Part shown: positions 30,306 to 38,267 of the stretch, piece after piece
How positions within the stretch are numbered: position 1 is the stretch's first letter
Layout of the letters: the number at the start of each line of letters is the position of its first letter
NCBI GenBank assembly: GCA_028819255.1
Contig: JAPPMB010000139.1
Span: forward strand, 1 to 57,775
Length of the DNA stretch: 57,775 bases
Direction: 5' to 3'
Source: Bryobacterales bacterium
GTDB lineage: Bacteria; Acidobacteriota; Terriglobia; Bryobacterales; UBA6623
Program-made: the position numbers and the translations under genes
The notes under the pieces: model-generated
Seen by the model: only the letters and a program-made list of their open reading frames with translations
What the model was told of the DNA's origin: nothing
Databases searched by the model: none

Positions 30306-31067
30306 CTAGGTGTTGATCGATCCGCCGTCGACCGCGATTGTCTGGCCCGTCACAAAGTCGCTGTCCGGGGACGCGAGGAAGAGGACCGCACCGATCAGGT
30401 CACCGGGCCGGCCGTGTCGCTTCAAAGCGCGGCTGGCCAGCACCTTCTCTGTCGACATGTCCAGATGGGGCTGGTTCTCCAGGATGCTGTCGCTGAGCGT
30501 CAGACCCGGCGCTAGGGTGTTCACACAGACGCCATGCTGGCCGAGTTCCCGCGACAGCGCTCTCGTCAGCGACACGATGGCCCCTTTGGACGTGATGTAG
30601 TGCGCCATGCCGGTCGGTTGTCCCTTGTAGGCCGTGCCCGAGGACACGTTGATGATCTTGCCTTCGCCCCGCCCGATCATCACCGGGGCCACATGCTTCG
30701 CCATCAGAAAGCTTCCCCGGACGTTCACTGCCATCACGCGATCCCACAGACCGACCTCAATGTCCTGGAATCCCACAGGAGCCAGCGAGGCGAACACGGC
30801 GGCGTTGTTGAGAAGGATGTCGATGCGCCCGTAGACAGAGAGCACGGTTGCGACCAGCCGCTCAACTTCGGCCTCGTCGCTGACGTCGGTCGGAATCTCG
30901 CAGCAACGGCCCCCGCCGTCGGCGATTGCAGCAGTGACGGTGCCCGCATCGGCGATGTCTGCAATCACCGATGCCGCGCCTTCCTCGGCCAACGCTGCCG
31001 CGAAGGCGGCCCCGAGACCCTTTGCACCGCCCGTAATGATGGCGACCTTGCCGTCCAGCCTGCCCAT
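30306..31067 (-). CDS. Short-chain dehydrogenase/reductase (SDR)
   Basis: 253 aa from ATG at 31065-31067. Classical SDR: cofactor site TGGAKGLG (12-19), NNAA (87-90), catalytic Ser142/143, Tyr157 and Lys161 (INVSSGTAYKG, YITSK), and a C-terminal DFVTGQTIAVDGGSIN. Asp near the end of beta-2 (VIADIADAG) suggests NAD rather than NADP. It reduces or oxidises an alcohol or sugar; substrate unknown. Stands alone, divergent from the DUF885 gene. A sugar or sugar-acid dehydrogenase is one option given the pentonate genes elsewhere. Confidence 0.9.
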   Translation of the reverse strand: MGRLDGKVAIITGGAKGLGAAFAAALAEEGAASVIADIADAGTVTAAIADGGGRCCEIPTDVSDEAEVERLVATVLSVYGRIDILLNNAAVFASLAPVGFQDIEVGLWDRVMAVNVRGSFLMAKHVAPVMIGRGEGKIINVSSGTAYKGQPTGMAHYITSKGAIVSLTRALSRELGQHGVCVNTLAPGLTLSDSILENQPHLDMSTEKVLASRALKRHGRPGDLIGAVLFLASPDSDFVTGQTIAVDGGSINT

Positions 31068-31168
31068 GGCCTTCGCCTGCCGCACCGTCCGCCCCGGCTC
31101 CACGTCGCGACCGAAATCCGAGTTTACCGGAAGTCGGCGCCGCGCCCGCCGCAAGATCGGATCTGGGA

Positions 31169-31174
31169 GATAAT
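31169..31174 (+). promoter_or_regulatory. Candidate -10 box for DUF885 gene, near-leaderless
   Basis: GATAAT ends nine bases before the ATG at 31184. There is no ribosome site between, which suggests a transcript starting at or just before the start codon. Confidence 0.4.
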
Positions 31175-31183
31175 CGGCCCAGC

Positions 31184-32941
31184 ATGCGGTTCCGACTGGC
31201 CATGATCATCGTGCTGTGCCTGTCTGCATGCGCCCAGCCTCGGAACGACGGTCTCAGCCGTTTACTTGACGAATACTTCGAGGACTACCTCCGCGAGAAT
31301 CCCGAGCAGGCGACCTCTCTCGGCCGGACCGACCACGACACGCGCTGGCGGGACTGGTCCGGCTCCGCCCTGCAGGCATGGGAGAGCCGCCTCAGGAGCT
31401 ACCAGGAGCGGCTCGAAGAGTTCGACGTAGCCGATCTGGACCTCCAGGATCGAATCAGCTTGCGGCTCATGAGCCACCAGCTGGAGGAAGAGCTGGAAGG
31501 CCTGCCGTACGCGGCGCGGCTCATTCGCCTCAACCAGCTGTTCGGGTTGCACACCTCCGTGCTGCTGACCATGCGGGAAATGCCGGCCCAGACCGAGACG
31601 GACTATGAGAACATGCTCGCCCGGCTCGTCGCCGTTCCCACATATGTCGACCAGAACATCGAGACGCTCCGAGCCGCCATCGAGGACGGCGTCGTGCAGC
31701 CGAGGCTCATCGTCGAAATCGTCGTTGGGCAGCTGGAGGCCCAGATGGCGCCTGGCTCGGACGAGTCGCCTCTTCTCGCCCCCTTCCGGAACATGCCCGC
31801 GGCGATCCCGGAAGTCCAAAGGCAGGAGCTGGCTTCCCGGGCCGCGCGAGCGTATCAGGAGGCATTCCGGCCCGCGTGGGCCAAACTGGCGTCCTTCCTG
31901 AAAGACGAGTACGCTCCCAACGCCCGCCCGATGCTCGCCGTGTCGGGACTGCCGGGCGGCGCCGCAATCTACGAGTTCTTCATCCGTTTCCACACGACCC
32001 TCGATCTCAGCGCCCGGGAAATCCACGAGATCGGCCTGCGGGAGGCGGACCGCATCGACTCCGAGATGGAGGCCATCGCCCGCGCGGCCGGGTTCCAGGC
32101 GGGTTCGAGGGACTACGAGCGCCACCTGCTCACCGATCCGAGATTCCTGTTCACCAGCAAGGAGCAAATGCTCGCCTACCATCGCGACGTCGCGATGCGC
32201 GTCGCGCCCGGACTGTCCCGACTGTTTCGCAACCTCCCTCGCCACCGTGTCGGCATCAGGGCGATCCCGCCGGACCGGGAGGCGGCTTCTGCGTCCAACT
32301 ACAACGCGCCGGCGGCGGACGGTTCGCGCCCGGGCTGGTTCAATCTGAAGGCCTACCGGGCCGAGAAGCAGTCCCGGTTCGACAAGCCCGCTCTGGTCCT
32401 CCACGAAACCAATCCCGGCCACCACCTGCAAATCGCCCTGCAACTGGAGATGGAGGGTCTGCCGGAGTTCCGCAAGATCTTCCACACGACGTCGTACGTC
32501 GAAGGCTGGGCGCTGTACGCCGAGACGCTGGGTGAGGAACTGGGGGTCTACGACGATCCGCCCAGCCGATTCGGGGCCTTGGAGAGCGAGCGGTTCCGGG
32601 CGCGCCGGCTTGTGGTCGACACCGGCCTGCATGCGATGGGATGGACCAGGGAGCAGGCAATCGAATACCTCGGCGACGAGAGCGAGGTCGATCGCTACAT
32701 CGCGTGGCCTGGACAGGCGCTGGCCTACAAGATGGGGCAGCTCAAGATCCTGGATCTCAAGGCGGCGGCCCAGGATGCCTACGGCCCGTCGTTCGACATC
32801 CGCGATTTTCACGACGCGGTGCTGCGGAACGGGCCGCTGCCGCTCCACATGCTGGAGGAGCGAGTGCGCGCATACATCGACCGCGCCGGCTTCCGAGACG
32901 ACAGCGAAGAAGCCGGTGCCCGGGCAGCCCGTTCCGAGTAG
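31184..32941 (+). CDS. DUF885 metallopeptidase-like lipoprotein
   Basis: 585 aa with lipoprotein signal MRFRLAMIIVLCLSACAQ (Cys16). DUF885 features: LLDEYFEDYLRENPEQATSLG near the start, HETNPGHHLQ (about 407-416, an HExxxGHH-like metal site), then HTTSYVEGWALYAETLGEELG with a possible metal-binding Glu, and YIAWPGQALAYKMGQLKIL. The family is predicted to be zinc carboxypeptidase-like. It would sit on a membrane facing the periplasm. Common in Acidobacteriota and xanthomonads. Its target peptides are unknown. Confidence 0.88.
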   Translation: MRFRLAMIIVLCLSACAQPRNDGLSRLLDEYFEDYLRENPEQATSLGRTDHDTRWRDWSGSALQAWESRLRSYQERLEEFDVADLDLQDRISLRLMSHQLEEELEGLPYAARLIRLNQLFGLHTSVLLTMREMPAQTETDYENMLARLVAVPTYVDQNIETLRAAIEDGVVQPRLIVEIVVGQLEAQMAPGSDESPLLAPFRNMPAAIPEVQRQELASRAARAYQEAFRPAWAKLASFLKDEYAPNARPMLAVSGLPGGAAIYEFFIRFHTTLDLSAREIHEIGLREADRIDSEMEAIARAAGFQAGSRDYERHLLTDPRFLFTSKEQMLAYHRDVAMRVAPGLSRLFRNLPRHRVGIRAIPPDREAASASNYNAPAADGSRPGWFNLKAYRAEKQSRFDKPALVLHETNPGHHLQIALQLEMEGLPEFRKIFHTTSYVEGWALYAETLGEELGVYDDPPSRFGALESERFRARRLVVDTGLHAMGWTREQAIEYLGDESEVDRYIAWPGQALAYKMGQLKILDLKAAAQDAYGPSFDIRDFHDAVLRNGPLPLHMLEERVRAYIDRAGFRDDSEEAGARAARSE

Positions 32942-32975
32942 CCGCGGAACCGCAGCAGCCGAAGACCGTGCCAGA

Positions 32976-34346
32976 ATGAGGATTGCCCGGGAACACGGGC
33001 CGTCGCCCATGCAGGATGCAGCCGATCCACTGGATGTCCTTTCCGGCCAGGACTCCACCCAGGCGGGAAACTACTTTGTTTCCAACTATCCTCCGTTCTC
33101 GGTCTGGCGGAACGGGGAGGCCGGAAGCGCTGTCGAGCGCCTCGGCCGGCGCGGAAACCGCGACACGCCCTTGGGGCTCTACGTCCACTTGCCGTTCTGC
33201 AGGAAGCGCTGCGACTTCTGCTACTTCCGTGTCTACACGGACAAGAATCACGAGGAGATCCAGGCCTACCTGGACGCGGTGCTGCGGGAAGCTGCGATCC
33301 TCGGGCGGCAGCCCTTCCTGGACGGGCGGGCACTGGAGTTCATCTACTTCGGCGGGGGAACGCCTTCGTACCTCTCGCGGAAACAGCTCACCAGGCTGAT
33401 GGACGGCCTGCGCACCGCGCTGCCCTGGACCAGCCCAAGCGAGGTTGCCTTCGAATGTGAGCCGGGGACGCTCACGAAGAGCAAGCTTGCGGCGATCCGC
33501 GGCTTCGGGATCAACAGGCTCAGCCTCGGCGTCGAGAACTTTGACGACGAGATTCTGGCGGCGAACAACAGGGCGCACCGGTCCAAGGAAATCTACCGCG
33601 TCTGGGACTGGCTTCGAGGCAGCGGATTCGAGCAGGTCAACCTCGACCTGATCGCCGGGATGGTCGGCGAGACCGACGAGAAGTGGGCGCATACCGTTTC
33701 CGAGACAGTGCGGCTGGCTCCGGACGCTGTCACCGTATACCAGATGGAGATCCCATACAACACGACGATCTACAGGGGCATGCGTGAGAGCGGGGCGACC
33801 TCCGCCCCGGTCGCGGACTGGCCGACAAAGCGGCGGTGGACACGGGAGGCGTTCGAAGCGCTGGAGGCCGGCGGCTACCGCGTTGGCAGCGCCTATACGG
33901 CGGTGCGAGACTCGTCAACGATTCGCTTCGTCTACCGCGACCGGCTGTGGGACGGCGCGGACATGCTGGCGCTTGGGGTCTCCGCCTTCGGATACCTTGA
34001 CGGTGTCCACTACCAGAACCAGCCGCACATGCAGCCCTACATGGAGTGCGTCAACAAGGGGGCGCTGCCCGTTTCGCGGGCGCTCCCGATCAGTGCGCAA
34101 GAGGCGATGATTCGCCAATTCGTGCTCAAGATGAAGCTCGGGCACCTTGAAACGAGGCCGTTCCAGGACCGATTCGGCGTGGACGTGACACAGAAGTGGG
34201 GGCAGGAGCTCTCGCTCTTTCGGGACCACGGGCTTCTGGCGTTCGATCACGACCGAATCGAGCTGACGCGCGACGGTCTGCTCCAGGTCGACCGCCTGCT
34301 GCATGCGTTCTTCCTTCCCGAGCACACGAACATCCGCTATGCGTGA
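32976..34346 (+). CDS. Radical SAM protein related to coproporphyrinogen III oxidase/HemW
   Basis: 456 aa. Radical-SAM cluster CRKRCDFC (Cys75, 79, 82) in LYVHLPFCRKRCDFCYF, as in the HemN/HemW group. FIYFGGGTPSYLSRKQL, FECEPGTL, INRLSLGVENFDDEIL and NLDLIAGMVGET follow the family. HemN/HemW normally have a fourth Cys (CxxxCxxCxC); here the position is Phe. The C-terminal part (FRDHGLLAFDHDRIELTRDGL) matches the HemN C-terminal domain. The ATG of the next gene lies inside its end (8-base overlap), so the two proteins are likely made together. An anabolic or modification role with that flavoenzyme is inferred. Confidence 0.85.
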   Translation: MRIAREHGPSPMQDAADPLDVLSGQDSTQAGNYFVSNYPPFSVWRNGEAGSAVERLGRRGNRDTPLGLYVHLPFCRKRCDFCYFRVYTDKNHEEIQAYLDAVLREAAILGRQPFLDGRALEFIYFGGGTPSYLSRKQLTRLMDGLRTALPWTSPSEVAFECEPGTLTKSKLAAIRGFGINRLSLGVENFDDEILAANNRAHRSKEIYRVWDWLRGSGFEQVNLDLIAGMVGETDEKWAHTVSETVRLAPDAVTVYQMEIPYNTTIYRGMRESGATSAPVADWPTKRRWTREAFEALEAGGYRVGSAYTAVRDSSTIRFVYRDRLWDGADMLALGVSAFGYLDGVHYQNQPHMQPYMECVNKGALPVSRALPISAQEAMIRQFVLKMKLGHLETRPFQDRFGVDVTQKWGQELSLFRDHGLLAFDHDRIELTRDGLLQVDRLLHAFFLPEHTNIRYA

Positions 34347-35646
34347 CGGAAGTGTCGGCGCCTCGGCGGGCGGCGCTGATCTGGACGCCCTGATCCTCGG
34401 AGGAGGCCCGGCGGGGTCGACCGCCGCCGCCGTACTCGCCGAGAGGGGACGGCGCGTGCTGGTCGTCGAGCGAGAGCGGTTTCCCCGCTACAAGGTCGGG
34501 GAGTCGCTTCTGCCGTACTGCTACTTCCCGCTCGACCGGATCGGGATGATCGAGAAGCTCAACAACTCCGCGTTCGTCAGGAAGTACAGCGTCCAGTTCG
34601 CCTCCGTTGACGGACGCATCTCCTCGCCGTTCTACTTCTTTCAGCATCTGGACCACCCTGCCGCACAGACCTGGCAGGTGGTGCGGAGCGAGTTCGACCG
34701 GATGATGTTGGACAACGCCGTCGAGCGGGGGGCGCAAGTGATGATGGGTGCAGCGGCCAAGTCGCTGCTCATGGAAGGGGACCGCTGCGAAGGGCTGCTG
34801 GTCGAGAAAGACGGGAAGAGGTTTCCCATTAGGGCGCCGGTCACGATCGACTGTGGCGGGAGGCACGGATTCGCCGCGACGCACCTCGGCTGGATCGTTC
34901 CCGATCCCAGCCTCAACAAGGTTGCGATCTGGACGTACTACCGGGGCGCCAGGCGCGACAGCGGCTATGACGAGGGCGCGACCACGGTGGCGTATCTGCC
35001 CGAAAAGGGGTGGTTTTGGTACATACCACTGCCGGAAGACGTCGTCAGCGTGGGCGTGGTGGCCGAGCGGGACTACCTGTACCGCGAGGGCAAGAACCTC
35101 GAGACGGTCTTCGAGCGGGAAGCCAGGTCCAATCCCTGGATCACCGACCATCTGGCGCGTGGGGATCGATGCGCCCCGTTTCGCGTGACCGCAGAGTACT
35201 CATACCGCTCGCGGTACTGCGCAGCAGACGGGCTCGTGCTCGCAGGCGACGCATTCACGTTCCTGGATCCCGTGTTTTCGTCCGGCATCCTGTTGGCGCT
35301 GCTCGGCGGCGAGCGGGCGGCAGAGGCCGTTGACGCCGCCCTTGAAGACGGCACCGTGACGGCGGCCCATTTCCATGAGTACGGCGCCGGCCTCCGCCAG
35401 GGCATTGAGGCCATGCGGAAGCTGGTCTATGCCTTCTACGAGGAATCGTTCAGCTTCGGGAGACTGCTCAAACGGCATCCTCACCTGCGAGGCGACCTCA
35501 CGGACTGCCTCATCGGGAACCTGGCCAGGGATTTCGGACCGCTGTTCTCGGCGGTGGAGGAGTTTGCCCACGTGCCCGAACCCCTCCGCTACGGGGGTGT
35601 GCCCGCGGACGGCCTGCCGGCACGGCCCGCGGCGCGGTTCGTGTGA
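34339..35646 (+). CDS. FAD-dependent oxidoreductase of the halogenase/geranylgeranyl reductase group
   Basis: 435 aa. FAD site ALILGGGPAGSTAA (18-30), then RFPRYKVGESLLPYC, the signature shared by flavin-dependent halogenase-like proteins, and GLVLAGDAFTFLDPVFSSG, the second FAD motif. The tryptophan-halogenase WxWxIP motif appears in altered form as WFWYIPLPEDVVSVGVV. True halogenases need a specific Lys near the start of the substrate tunnel, which I cannot confirm. It could equally be a reductase or hydroxylase. Overlaps the radical-SAM gene by 8 bases. Confidence 0.82.
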   Translation: MRDGSVGASAGGADLDALILGGGPAGSTAAAVLAERGRRVLVVERERFPRYKVGESLLPYCYFPLDRIGMIEKLNNSAFVRKYSVQFASVDGRISSPFYFFQHLDHPAAQTWQVVRSEFDRMMLDNAVERGAQVMMGAAAKSLLMEGDRCEGLLVEKDGKRFPIRAPVTIDCGGRHGFAATHLGWIVPDPSLNKVAIWTYYRGARRDSGYDEGATTVAYLPEKGWFWYIPLPEDVVSVGVVAERDYLYREGKNLETVFEREARSNPWITDHLARGDRCAPFRVTAEYSYRSRYCAADGLVLAGDAFTFLDPVFSSGILLALLGGERAAEAVDAALEDGTVTAAHFHEYGAGLRQGIEAMRKLVYAFYEESFSFGRLLKRHPHLRGDLTDCLIGNLARDFGPLFSAVEEFAHVPEPLRYGGVPADGLPARPAARFV

Positions 35647-35676
35647 CACGATGAACTCAGGGAAAGGACCGACTCA

Positions 35677-36522
35677 ATGAGGCTCGCTCAAATCCGTAAC
35701 GGCGGCGGGATCGTGGCGGCGATCCGGGAGGGCGAGGGATTCCGCCCGATACCGGGATACACGGCTGCGTCGCTCTTGGCGGAAGCCGACGCAAGAGGCA
35801 CGTCCCTGCGGGATCTGGCTGCCGGCCGTGCAGGAGAGCATGTCGTCCGCGCCGAGGCCGTGATCCCCGTGCAGCCCGTTGAAGTCTGGGCGTGCGGCTG
35901 CACCTACGCCCCGAGCGCGGAGTTCCGGGACGGTGAGCTTGGCACATCCGACGGCATGTACTCCTATGTCTACAGGCCGGAGAACCGCCCGGAGATTTTC
36001 TTCAAGGGCACCTCGCGTGTCTGCGTGGGTCCGAATGAGGCGATCGGGATCCGCATGGATTCCACGTTCACGGCCCCGGAGCCTGAGCTCGGAATCGTGA
36101 TCGGGTCGAGGTGCGAGATCCTTGGCTACACGTTGGGCAACGACGTCTCGGCGTGGGACATCGAGCGCGAGAACGCCCTGTATCTTCCGCAATCGAAGGT
36201 CTACACCGCCTGCTGCTCGCTGGGACCAGTCCTGGTGACGCCGGACGAGATACCCGATCCCTACTCGCTCGATATGACCTGCACCATCGTGCGGGACGGC
36301 AAGGAGACATTCAGCGGGAGCGTCTCGACCGGCAAGCTGATCCGCAAGTTCGAGGAACTGGTCGACTGCGTCGCACGGAGCAACACGCTGCCGACGCCAA
36401 CGGTGATTCTGACCGGGACCGGGATCATCGTCGAGCAGGGCGCAGCGCTGCGGGCCGGGGACGTGTGCTCAATCAGCGTGCCGGAGATCGGCACGCTGTC
36501 GAATCCGGCCCGCCTGGTCTAG
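35677..36522 (+). CDS. Fumarylacetoacetase-fold protein, probable 2-keto-3-deoxypentonate dehydratase
   Basis: 281 aa. FAH-fold core with metal ligands in PEPELGIVIGS (Glu135, Glu137) and LGNDVSAWDIE (Asp156). The wording RPENRPEIFFKGTSRVCVGP and YLPQSKVYTACCSLGP resembles the 2-keto-3-deoxy-D-arabinonate dehydratase group more than true fumarylacetoacetate hydrolase. That enzyme turns 2-keto-3-deoxypentonate into 2-oxoglutarate semialdehyde. A pentonate dehydratase gene lies at 51427, which would supply this substrate; the link is inference. Convergent with the dipeptidase gene, sharing CTAG at the stops. Confidence 0.82.
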   Translation: MRLAQIRNGGGIVAAIREGEGFRPIPGYTAASLLAEADARGTSLRDLAAGRAGEHVVRAEAVIPVQPVEVWACGCTYAPSAEFRDGELGTSDGMYSYVYRPENRPEIFFKGTSRVCVGPNEAIGIRMDSTFTAPEPELGIVIGSRCEILGYTLGNDVSAWDIERENALYLPQSKVYTACCSLGPVLVTPDEIPDPYSLDMTCTIVRDGKETFSGSVSTGKLIRKFEELVDCVARSNTLPTPTVILTGTGIIVEQGAALRAGDVCSISVPEIGTLSNPARLV

Positions 36523-37670
36523 ACCTCGGCGCTGTCCTCGACGTCCCTGAGCACCCGCAGCGAGTTCTCGCCGAGGATCTTGTCGATGTCCGCCGACGCA
36601 ATGCCGCGGGCGGACAGCCCCTCGGCGATCGCGGGAATCTTTGAGACGTCCTCCATGCCTTCCGGCAGTTCTCCGTCGACGCCATCGAAGTCGGACCCGA
36701 GTCCGACAGTCTCGATTCCCCCGACGCGGATGATGTGCTCGAAGTGGTCGAGCAGGGTGCCGAGCGGCGGCCGGCCGATGGCCGCCAGCTTGGCGGCCGT
36801 GCCGGCCCCCGGATTCGCGGATCCCCAGTCGCGGCTGCGCTGGGCGTATCCGTCGTCGATGAAGGTGTTGTAGTAGTTGACGTGGACCACGCCGCCGCGC
36901 TCCGCCGTCGCCCGAATCATTTCGTCGGTCATGTTCCGCTTGTGTGACGCCAGCGCACGGGCCGAGGAATGCGATGCGATGATAGGGGCCGAGGACGCCT
37001 CCAGCGTGTCCCAGAAGGTCTTGTCCGAGACGTGGGAGATGTCCACCAGCATCCCCAGCCGGTTCAGCTCGGCCACGACCTCCCGTCCGAAGTCGGACAG
37101 GCCTGCGTTTCGAGGGCTTCCCGAGGAGCCTGCCCAGGCCGTGTCCCTGCTGTGCGTCAGCGTGAGGTAGCGCGCGCCGAGTCGGTGGAGGGAGCGCAGG
37201 ACCGCTAGGGATCCATTGATCATGTGGCCGCCCTCGATACCCACCAGGACGGCGATGCGGCCCTCCCGGCGTACGGACTCGATGTCCGCGCTGCTCAGGG
37301 CGATCTCCAGATCGGTCGGGTGCCGGTCCACCTCGCGATAGATCGAGTCGATAATCTCCAGCGCCTCCTGCACGGACTCCAGTTCGGTGTTCCGGGTCGC
37401 GCTGGTGTAGACGGAGAAGAAGACCGCTGTCACCCCGCCATCGCGCATCCGGGGAATGTCGACTTCGCCGCGAGGGTTTCTCGCTCCGAGGTCGTAGCTT
37501 CCGTCGCGGAAGAGCATGGGAGTGTCGCAATGCAGGTCGATGACGTGGCGGGGCAGCGGCGGCGTGTCCGTCGAATCCTCTCTGTGCTCTGCTGAGTGCT
37601 GGCTGCCTGAACCGCAGCCGAGTCCGGTGACCGCCAGGCCGGCAGCCCAGCTGCGACGTGTGATGGACAT
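36519..37670 (-). CDS. Membrane dipeptidase (peptidase M19, renal dipeptidase family), exported
   Basis: 383 aa from ATG at 37668-37670. N-terminus SITRRSWAAGLAVTGLGCGSG has an Arg pair and a Cys, so Tat or lipoprotein export. The M19 zinc site is visible: VIDLHCDTPML (His47, Asp49), LVGIEGGHMIN (bridging Glu), VDISHVSD and IIASHSSARAL, then GLGSDFDGVDGELPEGM. The family cleaves dipeptides, including D-amino-acid ones, and some beta-lactam-like compounds. A TACAAT box lies six bases before the start on the minus strand. It diverges from the HD-hydrolase gene. Confidence 0.92.
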   Translation of the reverse strand: MSITRRSWAAGLAVTGLGCGSGSQHSAEHREDSTDTPPLPRHVIDLHCDTPMLFRDGSYDLGARNPRGEVDIPRMRDGGVTAVFFSVYTSATRNTELESVQEALEIIDSIYREVDRHPTDLEIALSSADIESVRREGRIAVLVGIEGGHMINGSLAVLRSLHRLGARYLTLTHSRDTAWAGSSGSPRNAGLSDFGREVVAELNRLGMLVDISHVSDKTFWDTLEASSAPIIASHSSARALASHKRNMTDEMIRATAERGGVVHVNYYNTFIDDGYAQRSRDWGSANPGAGTAAKLAAIGRPPLGTLLDHFEHIIRVGGIETVGLGSDFDGVDGELPEGMEDVSKIPAIAEGLSARGIASADIDKILGENSLRVLRDVEDSAEV

Positions 37671-37676
37671 ATTGAA

Positions 37677-37682
37677 ATTGTA
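37677..37682 (-). promoter_or_regulatory. Candidate -10 box for dipeptidase gene, leaderless
   Basis: TACAAT on the minus strand ends six bases before the ATG at 37670, leaving no room for a ribosome site. Confidence 0.45.
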
Positions 37683-37694
37683 AGGTTGTGGGTG

Positions 37695-38267
37695 ATGACC
37701 GACCGATTCGCCGATGCCATGGCCTTCGCCGAGTCGCTGCACCGCGGCCAGCGGAGGAAGTCAAGCGGCTGCCCCTACATCGCCCATCTGCTGGGGGTCG
37801 CCTCGCTGGTCATGGAAGCGGGCGGCACCGAGGACGAGTGCATCGCGGCGCTGCTGCACGATGCCGTCGAGGACCAGGGAGGCGCGCGGACTGCCGCCGA
37901 CATCCGCCGGCGCTTCGGTCCCACCGTCGCCGGCATCGTTGACGCCTGCTCGGAGGACAAGCGCCGCGACCGGGGCTGGAGGGCGCGGAAGGAGGCTGCG
38001 GTGCGGAGTGTCCTGGACCACGATTCCTCCGTGCTTCTCGTGCTTTCCGCCGACAAGCTCCACAACGCGCGCTCTCTGAGGGCGGAGCATCGCAGGGTCG
38101 GAGACCGGGTCTGGGACAGTTTTCGCGGGGGTCGCGACGGCACTCTCTGGTACTACCGTGCGATGGCGGATGCCATCTCACGCGCCGGGGGGAGCCCGCT
38201 CGCTGGAGAGCTTGAAGCTGCGGTGCGCATCCTGGAGTTGCTCGGGAATCCGGAATCCCCCCGTTAG
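37695..38267 (+). CDS. Small HD-domain hydrolase, single-domain (p)ppGpp hydrolase-like
   Basis: 190 aa. HD motifs match the hydrolase half of Rel/SpoT: PYIAHLLGVASLVMEAGG, CIAALLHDAVEDQGG (His55-Asp56) and LLVLSADKLHNARSL. There is no synthetase, TGS or ACT domain. Such small alarmone hydrolases (MESH1-like) remove pyrophosphate from (p)ppGpp; other nucleotides are possible. The genome also has the full-length Rel at 22725, so this would be an extra degrading enzyme. Convergent with hyuA, sharing four bases at the stops. Confidence 0.85.
   Translation: MTDRFADAMAFAESLHRGQRRKSSGCPYIAHLLGVASLVMEAGGTEDECIAALLHDAVEDQGGARTAADIRRRFGPTVAGIVDACSEDKRRDRGWRARKEAAVRSVLDHDSSVLLVLSADKLHNARSLRAEHRRVGDRVWDSFRGGRDGTLWYYRAMADAISRAGGSPLAGELEAAVRILELLGNPESPR

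Noticed and set aside
29061..30316. Continuation of the first methyltransferase frame to 30316
   Set aside because: After about 29061 this frame becomes Arg/Pro-rich nonsense, while the family sequence continues in another frame to 30230.
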